A stretch of DNA of 64,000 bases from Lactifluus volemus. Taxonomy: Eukaryota; Basidiomycota; Agaricomycetes; Russulales; Russulaceae. Below the pieces are notes generated by a model. That model saw only the letters and a program-made list of their open reading frames with translations. It had not been told where the DNA came from and searched no databases. The stretch spans positions 62,001 through 126,000 of the forward strand of contig WTXI01000038.1 in assembly GCA_022376515.1 (NCBI GenBank), read 5' to 3'. The position numbers were made by a program, and so were the translations under genes. This document shows, one piece after another, positions 1-13,695 of this stretch (the stretch's first letter is position 1; each line of letters opens with the position of its first letter).

Positions 1-95
1 GATTGTTGTTGTACTTGTGTCTGGGATTGCGGAGGCTGATATTGAGAACGACCACCGAAGTTGAGCTGACGAGTAGGAAGAGAAAATGAGGACAT
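1..95 (-). CDS. 5' end of an unidentified gene (partial)
   Basis: The minus strand opens with ATG at 95-93 and reads about 31 codons to the window edge without a stop. The start reads M-S-S-F-S-L-P-T-R-Q-L-N-F-G-G and then becomes rich in Gln, Pro and Ser, as in low-complexity N-termini of fungal nuclear proteins. No domain is visible in so short a piece and no function is proposed. It points out of the window, so the sequence between it and base 808 holds its promoter and the 3' flank of the GH88 gene. Confidence 0.45.
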   Translation of the reverse strand, partial: MSSFSLPTRQLNFGGRSQYQPPQSQTQVQQQ

Positions 96-807
96 GAACC
101 GCTAACAGATTTTCAGAGGCGTGAGAAAGTCGCGCCGGGGATGAAAGGAGTGTTGAGATGGGTGGGAGCTCTCTTCTTATATACGCTTGCATTTAAAACT
201 CCGATTGTTACTTGTGAATGAACCTTATTTCACTTCTTGATCTCCTGTCTATCATTTGATGGTGCCCATGCTCAACGTCCCTCACTCGTTTGTCTCACAC
301 TCTTCATATCCTCCATTCGTTCTTCTTTTAGTATGTCTCGTCATATCTTTCTATGCTTAGGGTCTGTGGCGTCCTTTTTCCAGTCTGGAGAACCGACAAA
401 ACTCGTCACTAAGGACATGTCAAATGCCAGCGTCCACGCTACTGGAGTGCTCAAAGCGGTTTATCTCGTCAAGGGTTTTCAATATTCCATTTTCCTGTCC
501 AGTCCGCACGTTGCACTCAAAATAACGCCTAATCGACAATCCTGCTGTGCTTATCTTACCTATCGATGGTAGGGCTGTACTTGGTACTTGTTCCTGTAGC
601 CTCAAGTCTAGCGTCCGCAGCATTCTCCTGACAACGCCCCACAGCGTGTGTACAGCCATTGTTCTTGGCCTGAATTTGCTCTTGTTGACCCGCAGAACAT
701 TCTGGAACTTACCTTTTTTAGGCACGTGATGAGTCATCGGAATGATCGTTCCCCCGGCTCATTTGCGGCCGCCGATGACGTTTATAGTATTTATCGTCTT
801 GGTCGTC
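96..807. other. Intergenic, no supported gene
   Basis: Open frames of about 100 codons occur on both strands (237-572 on plus, 420-737 on minus). They overlap one another, show no recognisable motif, and have no convincing splice sites or homologous stretch elsewhere in the window. I see nothing else here. Confidence 0.5.
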
Positions 808-2320
808 TACAGCCACAGTCCTAGTAAAGACGATGCAAGCCCACGCTTCACCAGATCGTTACCAGTCTTGATAAAATAGTAATCACCTGTACACGAAATT
901 AGTACTAAGTCCAATCTGCTCAATTTTACATACCATAGATGGTTCCTGTCAGGTTGTTTGGTGGTGACGCGGGATTGTTAACCGTTCCATTGGACAACAA
1001 ACTATGCCATGTAGGAGCCCAAAATGAGTTGGTCGTATCGTTCAAAATCTAAAAGATAACGTTGAACGGGTATATGGCGGCGGAGCGTAACGTGGAAGAC
1101 ACCTTGATTGCGGCATCGATGTAACGCGATGCGCCGCTGAAGTTAGCGGGGATAAGGCTTTGCTCCTGTGTGGCGAGCCACAAGAGCCCATTCGCCGCTA
1201 TCATGGCTGCAGAGCTATCTGCGGGTCGCGGTGGGACGAGGGGCGCATTAAAGTCCCATGGTATTATTCCATCTAAAGGAGTGTTGTCCAGAAAATAGCC
1301 CGCCATACTTCGAGCTGTGTGCAGGTAGCGCACCAACTGCGTGCGTTTGTACACTGTACTACAAGTAAATGATTTTCGAGGGGAAGCAGAAGTCATTCTA
1401 TTGCGCACTGTTCGCAAAGCCGTGGAGGGCCCATGCCTGACCACGACTCCAGGTGCTAGACTTGGAGTACCCTTGCACTGTGCCCTGTGAAATGACTGCG
1501 CCGGTCTGGGCATCATATACAACGAGATGGAACGATGACCCTGTACAAAAGCAGTCAAAAACGGCGACCACATGGCCATAGAGGGTGAGCGCGCACCGTC
1601 CGTCCGGACGTGGTTCATCATTGTCTTGTCGGCGTGCGATATCGCAATTTGGCGCAGCGTGTCGTTGCCCGTGAGGTCTGCAGCATGGAAAAGCACCTCG
1701 AGGTTCATCATATTGTCAATGATCACATTAAATTCTGTCGTATTCGTGGTGTCCCAACTACGAGTACAGCCAACAATGGGGTTGAACCGTGCGGCAAGGT
1801 CGGCAGCAAATGACTTGACAGCACGCAACGCAATATCGTTGGACGGGTTTCTGAGATACGCAAATGATGGAAATGTGAGAAAAGAGAGGGGAAAGGGACG
1901 GGTGGGATGCCGCGTACATGGCTAGCTCGTCAACGAAGGGGAAGCTCAAGAAGCCAACATCATGCCCTACTGTCGTGTGAGTTTCTAGCGGGATCTCGCC
2001 AGTGACAGAGGCGCGGGCGATCTCGAGCCACTGCGCGCTACTTATACCACCCGGAGCGCTAGGAAGAGGGTAGCGCGCTCTGCAAGGGCATAGAAGGTCG
2101 CGGGGAGGAAGCCGGTAGTCCAAGTGTCAGCACCAAAGAAGATCCAGGTACCACTGTCGCGCGTAGTGTACTGAGGGTAAAAGGTGGGAGTATTCGACTG
2201 AAGCTGCGCGGTAGCAAACAACTTTTGTGGGATGAGCGGGGAAAAGAGCTCAGGCGGAAGCGAGGGATAGCCCGAGACAAGGGTCAAGGAGAGCACGATA
2301 GATAGAATGAGGAGATGCAT
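808..2320 (-). CDS. GH88-family unsaturated glucuronyl hydrolase-like protein
   Basis: Family members remove the unsaturated uronic acid left at the end of oligosaccharides by polysaccharide lyases; the product is probably secreted. The start at 2320 gives a hydrophobic signal peptide (MHLLILSIVLSLTLVSG). Family landmarks follow in order: GADTWTTGFLP, TTVGHDVGFLSFPF, CTRSWD, IIDNMMNLEVLF, TRGQ-like SSTWSRGQAW, DGIIPWDFNAP, DSSAAMIAANGL and a final GDYYFIK block ending in TAG at 810-808. Introns place the blocks in frame, for example about 1049-1090 and 887-933. One join fails: between the ALAERATLF segment and the downstream WLEIARAS segment (about 2050) the frame changes with no usable intron. 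One missing base in a short C run would explain it, so this is either a recent pseudogene or a sequence error. Vps1 starts 266 bases away on the other strand. Confidence 0.8.
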
Positions 2321-2586
2321 AAGCTCGTGTAAGAGTCAACATCGGTTATTTATAGTCTCAAGTGTTTTGGCGAGAAGTTTCAGTAGCATAAACTGATACA
2401 TCGGAGCCGCCGAGACACCGGCCGAATTACTGTGGCTAAATACCAAAAAAGGCTACTGTGGCCGGCAACTCGCCTGCGCAGGGACAGGCTTACGCTTGAT
2501 CTACTCGTGCTTGTGTGCCCTTTTCTTCGCTTTTCTTCTTCATCTTGCCTTTCCATTTTATCCGCCCATAGACGACAATTCGGAAA
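2321..2586. promoter_or_regulatory. Divergent intergenic region, GH88 / Vps1
   Basis: These 266 bases separate the start codons of two divergently transcribed genes, so both promoters must lie here or overlap the genes. A pyrimidine-rich stretch (about 2519-2560, cttttcttcgcttttcttc) just before the Vps1 start is typical of fungal core promoters. No specific factor site is claimed. Confidence 0.45.
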
Positions 2587-5280
<2,694 letters not shown>

Positions 5281-5739
5281 GGCGCGGGTTCTGCGATGGA
5301 TGGTTCACCTCACTCCCTCCTTTACATGTTTCTTTCTTACCCTTGTTTAACTGCGAGTACACTAATAATACCCGTGCCTGGGCCTTCACCTCCCCTTCAT
5401 GATTCCAAGAATAGCCCACGCACTGACCATTATTTCCTGGGTAGGTCGCGGCAGCCCAGTCAATAATGCCACGTCCCCAAGTAACTGCATGGTATCGTCG
5501 CTTTTCTGATCCATGTTTGCGGTTGTGCTTTTGTGTGGCTAGTGCAAAATGCGGTGGGCGGCCCTACTTGGGGTTCCCTGTACACAAAGCGAGGCCACTA
5601 AAGCAATGTGAATTCTTCTTTTTAATCGAGACCACCATCTATTCTTCCCAGAGTCATCTTGAGCCCTCTCACCCCACATCTTCTTTGCTCATCAAAATCA
5701 TACTTTTATTCCTCGTTCTCAACTAAATTCCCTTTTGCT
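5281..5739. other. Intergenic between Vps1 and next gene
   Basis: This is the 3' flank of Vps1 and the 5' flank of the gene starting at 5740. The last 100 bases are rich in pyrimidine runs (ttcttctttttaatcg, ctcatcaaaatcatac), consistent with a promoter and short leader. An open frame at 5466-5726 has no features. Confidence 0.4.
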
Positions 5740-6807
5740 ATGGCGGAAATTGTAACTGGTAGCAAGGTGTGCCCGTACCAACCCACAACTCCACTTCCAC
5801 GTACCTATACCGCTTACCAGCTTTGTGAACGAGATCTGCCTGACTTTTTGGTCGACGGATTTATCGCTCATTCCCTCGGCCCTAAACACGCAGAAGAATA
5901 CTTGTCCCGCTTTCTAAGGTGCCTCGCCGAAGAACCGAGCTCGCGCCTCCTCCCATTTACCAGAGGATGGCTCGTCGAACGGCCGTCAATGACAGACGCC
6001 CCCGGGCCTACGACGACACAGACGAGCGAACACCGATCCAAATCCAAAGGCCACAAGACCAAAAGGCGTGCACGAGTGTTACTTCCACAGGCGGAGCGGC
6101 TGGTCGAGATGCATCGTCGTTTGTTCGACTGCCAAGTCGATACTGCAGCAGGCACCGTCGTGCCGCAGACGACCTGGGTCGGTATCTCGTCGCAGACGGG
6201 CGCGCAGAGCCCGATCTTCTTCGTCTTTCCCAATGGTTCTTTGGGCGTCCCGTACGATCACCTCTCTTGGCGCAACAGCCTGAAATACGCGACTGCAGAG
6301 GTCCCACGCATGTTAAAGCGATGCAATCTCAACATGCGCATAAGAATAAAGGTACCTAAATTCCTTGATTTGAAAGAAAAAAAAACGGCTTTGTTGTTTT
6401 CTGTTTTTGGTGTAATACTCAATTGTGCGGGGGTTTTTTTTTTTTCAAGTGGCCTGGGTACAAGATTTTCTACTACGAATTTAGGATCTACGATACGAAG
6501 GTGGGCCAAAAAGTGCCCATCACTATCTCACGCCTTGTCGAGCGTGTCGCGCGGGGCATCCACCACCTATTCCTCGTAAGTCAGCTGGGGAACCCCCCCC
6601 CCCACTTCTTCCCGACTTTTTTGACTTCTTTACGAACCAAATGTTCCCCAGGATGCCGAGCCTGATCCGCACGAATTTGACGAACGCTGGAAGCTAGGAG
6701 GGGAAAACGGCGTTCAACTAAGCGACATCACCATCATCGGTCTCTTGCACATTTCCAAGGGCGCTTGGTTGCCCATCCTTCAACTTAATCGGCACATTGT
6801 TCCATAG
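5740..6807 (+). CDS. Conserved-looking hypothetical protein, 297 aa, three exons
   Basis: I do not recognise the family. Exons 5740-6351, 6450-6575 and 6652-6807 are joined by introns with good signals (gtacct...caag, gtaagt...ccag) and all three exon lengths are multiples of three. The translation runs uninterrupted to TAG. Visible features are an acidic/hydrophobic N-terminal helix region (FLVDGFIAHSLGPKHAEEY), a basic linker (HRSKSKGHKTKRRAR, about residues 115-129), a hydrophobic core (QSPIFFVFPNGSLGVPYDH), a WPGYKIFYYEFRIYD segment at the exon 1/2 join, and a C-terminus with LSDITIIGLLHISKGAWLP. The basic linker could act in nuclear import or nucleic-acid contact, but this is only a possibility. 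The even codon flow and intact splicing argue for a real gene. Confidence 0.65.
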
Positions 6808-7263
6808 TGATGGACCGAAAGGAAGGGAGAATATGTATGGGTTTGACATGACTCTTGATCCGAGATAGTACATATGGTCACCGTCTCCGAGTCGGACCCC
6901 CAGCGGTAATCCTTATCGCAAAACTAGTGAACATAGCTGTTAAAGAATGATCTGTTCATTACGCTAGATAAGAGTACCATACCCAATAGTTGTCTACAAA
7001 AATCGAGCGCATCCGTCGCAGACAAACGCGTGCCCCATTCCATCACCAATGTGACCAAGACCAGCAGAGGATAGGCCCCATCGTGGACTCAGACAGAGGG
7101 GATGGAAGAGTGAATGCCATTAACCCAGAAAGTATGGTTGTGGTAGCGTGACACTGGAATAGGAGATTGTGTTATGTTGAGCTCCCCAAAGTAGGTTATA
7201 TCATGTGATAAGTAATGATTATGCGGAGGTGTGCCCTAGACAACTCGCGCTAGCAACGGCACT
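6808..7263. other. Intergenic, nothing recognised
   Basis: Between the hypothetical gene and the CHAT remnant I find no protein similarity to other parts of the window, no tRNA and no clear repeat. Confidence 0.4.
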
Positions 7264-7830
7264 ATGGGAGGCACCCATCGGTTCCAGATTTCCATGGCGC
7301 ACAAAATAGGAGAACTGGGGATGTCTGAGACCATCCGCTACGTTAAAGGTGTCGCTTTCTTTGAGATACTAAGGGATGTGACTTTGGTTGTATGGTCAAG
7401 ATCTCTGGGATTGTCAGTGCATGTTGCAGAGATTCTGATTGCGCCACAAGAAGTATCGAAGGCTTTCCCGAGGTTTGTTCTCCCGGTTTGCGTGATGCTA
7501 TGAGTGCGGATAGCGTTGGGGTGTATGAAGGAATGTATAGGTCTGAGAAATAGCGCTTGGCCCCATTGTCCGAAGGAATTGGCCCCATAGCATGGGGCCC
7601 ACATCCTCGTTTTATTATCTTCCCCCCATCGTCACAGGGGGAAGATAATAAAACGAGGATATGGGACACTACCAAATCCGGGATTGTTCTGGTATCTTCA
7701 TCCTTCGGAACTCCTCGATGACTGGCCTGCCTACAAGTTCATAAAGACTCTCGAGTACGAAACGGAGAGCCCATTGGCACTGTTTTGATTCGAGACTGAA
7801 ATCATTTCTAGCTTTCACCAGCCGATTGCT
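7264..7830 (-). pseudogene. Broken CHAT-domain C-terminal fragment
   Basis: On the minus strand this matches the intact TPR-CHAT protein at 32047-35201. In order it carries RLVKARNDFSLESKQ, LYELVGRPVIEEFRRMKIPEQSR, MGPIPSDNG.KRYFSDLYIPSY, LSALIASRKP, KPSILLVAQSESLQHA and LRHPQFSYFVRHGNLE. The catalytic-His region is present (VRHGN against VCHGN in the intact copy) but the sequence ends before the catalytic-Cys block. Frame changes after the LLVAQ block and a 58-base hairpin insertion at 7603-7660 break it. It is more diverged than a fresh duplicate. Fragments of the N-terminal half lie next to it in scrambled order and orientation. Confidence 0.85.
7603..7660. repeat. Perfect inverted repeat (24-nt arms, ~10-nt loop)
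   Basis: The left arm (atcctcgttttattatcttc...) at 7603-7626 is exactly complementary to the right arm at 7637-7660, with a loop of about 10 bases. The arm sequence corresponds to the stretch read as 'cacatccgtattttgtcatcttcctctcc' in the intact CHAT gene but is present twice in opposite directions. This looks like a templated inverted duplication inside the pseudogene, not a transposon end, because no target duplication flanks it. Confidence 0.8.
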
Positions 7831-7845
7831 CAATCTTGGGGGAAT

Positions 7846-8037
7846 ATGGAAAGCGAATACTCGCTTCCCAGACGATTCAACCGCTGGCTCTTGTGGTCCG
7901 ACGCCTTTTGTGTGGCCCGGGGCATTGAGGATTCGGTGGGGTTGGAATCCGAGTCAGGCGACATTACGGAGGACATCAGGGAGGTGACGATTCTCTGCCG
8001 CGAATTTCTCGACTCGGGTGTCTCCCATTTCTAGCTT
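7846..8037 (+). pseudogene. TPR-region fragment of a CHAT-type protein
   Basis: The plus-strand reading includes SGDITEDIREVTILCREFLDSGVS. It matches TGDIKEDIREMTTLCRELLNSDIS of the intact TPR-CHAT protein (around residues 140-165 there). It is on the opposite strand from the neighbouring C-terminal fragment, so the locus has been inverted or rearranged. No start codon context or splice structure supports a functional product. Confidence 0.7.
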
Positions 8038-8091
8038 TGTCTGTCTAAGGTCGTTCTCGTCAAACGTGACGCTTTATAGTGCAGGATGTCA

Positions 8092-8190
8092 AAGTCTTGG
8101 AGCCGTTGATCTTTACAAATAACGAAGGTACTTGATGCAATACTTGAGGTCATCCGGCTTCTTGAATTTATTCAGACGACGAAAGAGGAT
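8092..8190 (-). pseudogene. Second TPR-region fragment, inverted
   Basis: The minus strand reads LFRRLNKFKKPDDLKYCIKYLRYL and then a stop. It matches LFLRLDKFKQPDDVESCVKYLRYL of the intact protein. In the intact gene this block lies just upstream of the block found at 7846-8037, but here the two are on opposite strands. This is direct evidence of local scrambling. Confidence 0.75.
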
Positions 8191-9761
8191 ATAAATAAGA
8201 AAGTGCCGAACGTGATCTCAGGCTGGCGTAGGTCTAGTTCCGGACATCGATAAGAGTATCGCTTCTACCATTTTCCAGCTGTTCGTGTGAATCAGACACG
8301 GCGCGGTGTTGGAATCTCCAGAATGCTAGAAATACGAGACAATCAGCTCGCCTTGGGTGAAATAGAGGTAATAACTGTCAAGGCGAAATAGAATGAGTCG
8401 GGAAGTTCGGCTTTGGATCGGGACTTAACTTACGTTTCTGGGGGTTCATATTGCAGCCTCACAAAATCAGGAAGTAAGTTACAAACAGCTAGAGGACAAC
8501 TCAACTTTGGGCGGGAAATGAAGAGAGTGCGTCGAGTCAGAAACGGGGAGACGCCGTGTGTACAGAGGCGTGAAATTTAGAATGATGAATAATCCACATG
8601 TTGAACACGCAATTTTCGTAGCCATGGAAGGGCGTCTCCAGTATGCAGAGGCGCCCTGCGTGGCACACGTAGAAGCTGACAAACCTCGAGGGAAGTTGAT
8701 GGGAAGCGTCTAAAAGTAAAGATGACTCGACCATCGAACGCGTTGCGGACAGCAGTAATAATGAGACCTTCTAGTAATGTGCCTTCGAGAAACGAGAAAC
8801 AGACGTACAAGACGCTCCGGCGTCCCTGAGAAGTGACTACTAGTAGTGACCAGTGATGTCTGAGGGATGGGTGTGAAAGTGGAGTATGGTGAGACTCGGA
8901 CTAGGCTTCTGAATCAGGACCCAGCAACTTATTCATCCTCTCATGACATTCTACTGCGTCACTCTGCATAATCTTACGTGGAAGGTCAAGTAAGTTGAAC
9001 TGGCCACCGATGTCATCTGTTTTTTGAGGGTCAGCGATGACTGCTGCTCGCGGAGCCGATGCCACCATCACGGTGACGCCACGCGATTTCCGGGCCTTCC
9101 CTGTATCTAAGAGCTACAGTACCCATGCGACATATTACTTTGACGGTTGGCTAATATAATGTTCAAGTCAAAGTTTTCGGCATCGATCACGAAAACTGGT
9201 CGCATGTGATTCGTCGTCAGAAGCGTTCCGGTAAAAATTGACCACCTGAGTGTGACGTATGATGTGATTCTATTGTTTAAAAAAAGCGCTGATCCGTAAC
9301 GGATGAACCTCGGATGCGATACTATATTTATAGTGTGCCGTCACTGCAGTCGTGGCTCACCCACTGTAAAGGTAATTCAAGAGGGCCAACTTGGTAAGAG
9401 CTATAGGCGTGCGCGAACCAACCCGATGTCAAGAGGAATGTGCCCGTGAACCCCGGCGTCGTTGTCAGGTAGAGTCTCCGTGCCTGGAACTGTGACTGAT
9501 TGCGGTGATTGGAAGTATTTCAAGAATAGCTGCCACCTGGCGACCCTTCATTCTGGGGCAGAAGCCTTACTTACCACTCTCACTCCTAACAATCCAATCT
9601 TTTCAAGAAGCTCGTCAGTGGGGGGTTGCCAGTGTGTGTATCCGCGGACCGACATCCTTCCGAACTGATCCATCCCACCACACAAGCATCCACTTCTATA
9701 AGAGCTTCCCCTCGTTCGCAGAAAGGACCAAACTTTTGCTTTTTACCCCACAAGTCGTACA
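8191..9761. other. Long intergenic stretch, no gene seen
   Basis: Only short overlapping open frames occur (the largest are 77 codons or fewer on the minus strand at 8479-8810). No protein motif, splice structure, tRNA or terminal inverted repeat was recognised. The last 100 bases contain pyrimidine-rich promoter-like sequence before the LOG gene (ccttccgaactgatcc, ttgctttttacccc). Confidence 0.4.
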
Positions 9762-10912
9762 ATGTCTCCTTCAAGTTCACTCGCTTCCTCGTTCGAGTCT
9801 GAATCACAACTTATTAAACAACACTCCCCCCCGGTTGCAGTCTATTGCGGCGCGTGTTTCGGAAACGATCCCGCCTTTCAGCACGCAGCAGCTTGTCAGA
9901 TATTCTCTTTTATTTTCCTTTCTCAGAGTTACGTTTCTCCGAACGCTGACTGTTTGACACCGTCTGCACCTTTAGCCGTGGGGCGCGCCCTCGTTATGGA
10001 GGGTCGCTCGCTCGTGTATGGTGGGGGCTCTAACGGAATGATGGGTACCGTCTCAGGCGCCGTCCTGAAACACGGCGGAACCGTCACTGCTGTCACTCCC
10101 ACCGCGATACTTATGGCGGGCGGCGAGGGAGAGAGGATCTCAGTGGGTGGCATTGAACTAGGAGAAAAAGGCCACGAAAGGGTGAGCAGATGGATGCAGA
10201 CCTGACCTGTTACCGTGTATTCACGAGTGGCATAATGAACTTCGTTGGACCAATCGCCACCCACATCGATCAGGTCGAGCTAGTGAGTCTAATTTGGTTC
10301 TCATGATTAAAGTAGCGTCACCGACCATTTGGATGTGTAGATTGTGGTAGATTCCATGCATCAACGCAAAGTGGAGATGGCTCGTCGAGTTTGTGGGTTC
10401 ATCGGACTCCCCGGCGGATTTGGCACGTTTGAAGAGGTAAAGCTTTTATATTATATAGCCTCCGGCACTACCGTGGATATCACCTCTAATCACCGTGACA
10501 GATCATGGAGGTAACCACTTGGACCCAACTCGGGATCCACTGCAAACGTAAGTTCACCAATTTTGGGAGTTACATAGCGACACTGACGGAATGCTTCAAA
10601 CATTTCACTACTCTCACCCTCCCAGCCGTCGTTCTCGTCAACGTGCACGGATTCTTCGATCCACTGCGGGCATTGATCAAGAATTCTATCGCATCTGGCT
10701 TTATTCAGGCACGAAACGAGGACCTCATCGTCTTCGTCGATGCGCCGGCTGGGGCAGATCCCAGGACCTTCGATTGGGGCAGGGCAGCTCTGGATGCAAT
10801 GAGTCGTTGGTGTTCTCCAGGCCCTGGACTTTTTAATTGGGAGGTTTCCACTTGCATTGGTAATCGCACCGCCGAATATCCGTGCCCCGCACGTCCATAC
10901 AATAGTACCTGA
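9762..10912 (+). CDS. LOG-family cytokinin riboside 5'-monophosphate phosphoribohydrolase-like protein
   Basis: LOG enzymes (often labelled lysine-decarboxylase-like) cleave ribose 5-phosphate from nucleoside monophosphates; the soluble Rossmann-type fold is probably cytosolic. Motifs in order: [15 protein letters not shown], the glycine-rich [12 protein letters not shown], then [13 protein letters not shown] and the signature [11 protein letters not shown] with its catalytic Arg/Glu, then [16 protein letters not shown] and GFFDPL. Six exons fit: 9762-9894, 9976-10181, 10274-10282, 10341-10436, 10502-10547 and 10626-10912. They total 258 residues, within the family range. The third is a 9-nt microexon (V-E-L) needed to join GHER to IVVDSMH. 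The donor of intron 1 (gtcaga) is atypical. It is convergent with TrpRS, 241 bases away. The physiological substrate in fungi is uncertain. Confidence 0.9.
10274..10282 (+). other. 9-nt microexon of the LOG gene
   Basis: The nine bases gtcgagcta are preceded by atcag and followed by gtgagt, so both splice signals are present. Adding Val-Glu-Leu gives GHERVELIVVDSMH, which fits the family. Without it the downstream frame stays open but the conserved block is short by three residues. Confidence 0.6.
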
Positions 10913-11153
10913 TCAAAGCCAGATGTCTTTAAAATGTGTAATTCTTTGTTTGCTGCGTGTGTTGGCAATCTAAGACTACATCCTGTCCAAGCCCTTGATT
11001 TCGACTTCTCCATTTGGGGGCTGCCATTCGTCACGGTTTTTGCGCTGGCGTATGCGATGTATAAGAGATCCGGGAAAGCCTCATTTAAGCAGTGTAGTGC
11101 AACGCTATTCTCAATACGTCCAGATCCATCTAGGTTCCGTAACTATGCAAACG

Positions 11154-12882
11154 TTAATTCTTTTTGCCTAAACTTGGCACTATTTGTCTGTTCGCGTCCA
11201 TAAATGCCTTGACTTCGTCATCAGTGACCCTCTTCCTACGCTGCATGCAAAGGTAGGTTCGTCAGACAGTACAGCGTGCACCATGTAGAAAAATACCTCC
11301 TGGAATGTGCCTACAAATTCTTGCAGCATCTTGATGCACCGCGCCTTGAGCTGTCCCGTAAGAAGGCGCCCGGCACGGTAATCCTGACACAGCATGAACC
11401 CGTCTCTGAACAGGATATAAACCCATGAGACAAACTCACCTCCCCAATTGTTGCCAACTCTTCATCGTCCTCGAGGAAGAAGCTCAAGTACTGATAGCTG
11501 ACGTCGACGTTAGTATTACCCCCAAGTCGCCGGTGTTCCTCCTCAGTTTCGCGACCACCGCTGAACCCATGGCGGTTGATCTTATTCTTAATCTGATTTG
11601 GCATGTCACTCATAAATATGCTCGAGTTGACGTCCGACGCGCTCATTTTTGTCTGCGGGCCCTGCAAAGCAGGGAAGAATTTTGCGTGCAGCAAAGAGGG
11701 CTTAGGGTATTTCAACTTGTGGGCAACGTCGCGCGTAAGGCGGAAATACGGGTCTTGGTCGATTGCACACGGGATAAGGCAAGGGATGTCGGACTTGATT
11801 CCAAAAATTTGTGGGAAGGAGTTGGAAAACGATGGAGCGGCCTGAATGGCGCCAAAGTGTATCTTTCCAATGTTATCACTGCACAAATAAACATCACAAA
11901 GATGAAAAATACGGGGAGAAAGAGAGAGAGGACGAACGAGTCGTTGAAACCGAATGTCGCCCTTGCTTGGCTCAGAGTGATCTGGCGCGAAATTTTTGAC
12001 ACGTTCTTGTAAAACGCGCCGCCGACATAGTCGTAGTCACTGAAGATGAACGTTTTTTCAAGCTTGAAACCAATGGCGATGATGTCTTTTGCATTTGCTA
12101 ATGCAAAGTCATGGGTCTGCTCCGGTTTGAGCTCATGCTTGAATAAGAACTTTTCGTCATCTAACGTTTTCGTGTGAGACGAAAAGAAGAGTATCAAAGA
12201 AAGAGTATCATCACTACCTGTCAGCTGGACTACTAGTGGAACATCAAAGACGTCCTGCAACCACCTTTTCAAATCAAAGCCCACAGATATTTGCAAAGCA
12301 TTCTAAAATCTGGAAAAAATGGATAACTCACTTTGTGAACACAAAAGGAATCATGTGTCCCAGATGCATGCTATCACTGCTAGGCCCTCTACCAGTATAC
12401 AGGAAGAACGGCTTGCCCTGTTCATAGCGGTCCAATATGGCATTAAAGTCTCTGTGTATCCACTTAGCATTAGCGCATTGTTAGGGTGGTATTACAGCCT
12501 AAGGCACACCTATGGGAGAAAAACGTCCCACGACGCAAGAGAATGTGTGGCCTATGTCCCGTGAGACGTTCAAAGCGCTCCAATAAAGCAGCGTCAACGC
12601 GCCGCGTGCCGAACTGGTCGATGAGCTTATCATAATCGATGGCGAGCTGTTGTCCGTCGCTCGAGACGGACCCTTGGACATCCCAGGGTGTCACAATCTG
12701 TTCGTGAGCGGCAGATGGATCTGCAGGTTTGATTGCAGGTGGCTGTATGACATCCCTACGGACGATGAGCCCCCAAAAAGGATAACTGTAGGGGTGGCTA
12801 GAAGATTGACTTACCCAACTGTAACCGCCGCTGTCAGTTTCTCTGCAAGGTTATCAGGTAACGTCGTTGCTTCTGATTCCAT
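11154..12882 (-). CDS. Cytosolic tryptophanyl-tRNA synthetase
   Basis: Class I synthetase that charges tRNA-Trp. Starting at ATG 12882 the product begins [16 protein letters not shown]. It then shows [42 protein letters not shown], the HIGH-type motif in [83 protein letters not shown], the KMSKS-type motif [30 protein letters not shown] and a C-terminus [18 protein letters not shown] ending in TAA (11156-11154). Seven or so short introns interrupt it; length is about 430 residues. It is the eukaryotic-cytosolic type (close to animal WARS1), not the shorter bacterial/mitochondrial type. All key motifs are intact. Confidence 0.95.
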
Positions 12883-13695
12883 TTATATCAAGCTTCAGAA
12901 ATGAAATGACGCGGAGATGTGCAAAGGCCGTTTTCGTTGATAGTAAGTTGGAACTGACTCGGTTGCAAGGCGAGTTGGTGCCTTATCTTATCATATCAAT
13001 AATCAAGAATTACATAACGTGGCCTCATCTGCCAGGATGCGGGTGCAAGGCTCTGGTCTTGAAACTTCGCATCCAAAGTCATTAAAAGCGCCGCATCTGC
13101 GGTGCCCGCACCTTGGCTTATTCCGCTAACTCGGTAAAGGGTACGACTGCTTACAGTATCTTCCCTTGACGGGGGCGATTGCCGCGATTCGGACTCGGGC
13201 AACGAAAGCCACTCCCCTGATCGATTTCACTGATGTCGTCTGGTGCGGTGTGAATATCATGTAGCGGGTTCAGGAAAGAGAAAAACTCGTGGACAAGGAC
13301 AAGACTCAGAGTGCAAGTCTGGGACATATCGTTCTCACCAGGACGCTACCACCATCGCTTCACAGCCATCACCTAGTCAGTGAAGAGATGGACTAACTGT
13401 GGGATCTGTTGCTCCCAAGCCCGAGCATTATAAAACTTGATAGTTGTAGGCAACTTTTTATAATGAGAAAAATGGACAAGTTTCATAAAGATCTTTCCTA
13501 CTTTATTTAAATGTACTCGACATTTAGTAAATGTCATCAAGGGACGTCCGTTTGTCAATATGTTTTACGGCTACAGTGGCTACAACGACATGTCATTACG
13601 GGAGGGTACACTCAGAGGGTGTGGTGGTGTATCCAACATAAAGTACAATAACAGAATCAATATTCAGAAAAGGAGAACCGACTATCTATGTGCAA
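12883..13695. other. Intergenic between TrpRS and ITFG1-like gene
   Basis: It holds the TrpRS promoter and the 3' flank of the ITFG1-like gene, both on minus. No coding sequence or repeat is supported. A T-rich/A-rich tract lies at 13740-13773, inside the last intron of the ITFG1-like gene. Confidence 0.4.

Noticed and set aside
420..737. 105-codon minus-strand frame with a basic N-terminus as a gene
   Set aside because: It overlaps plus-strand frames, has no recognisable motif and no copy or supporting context.
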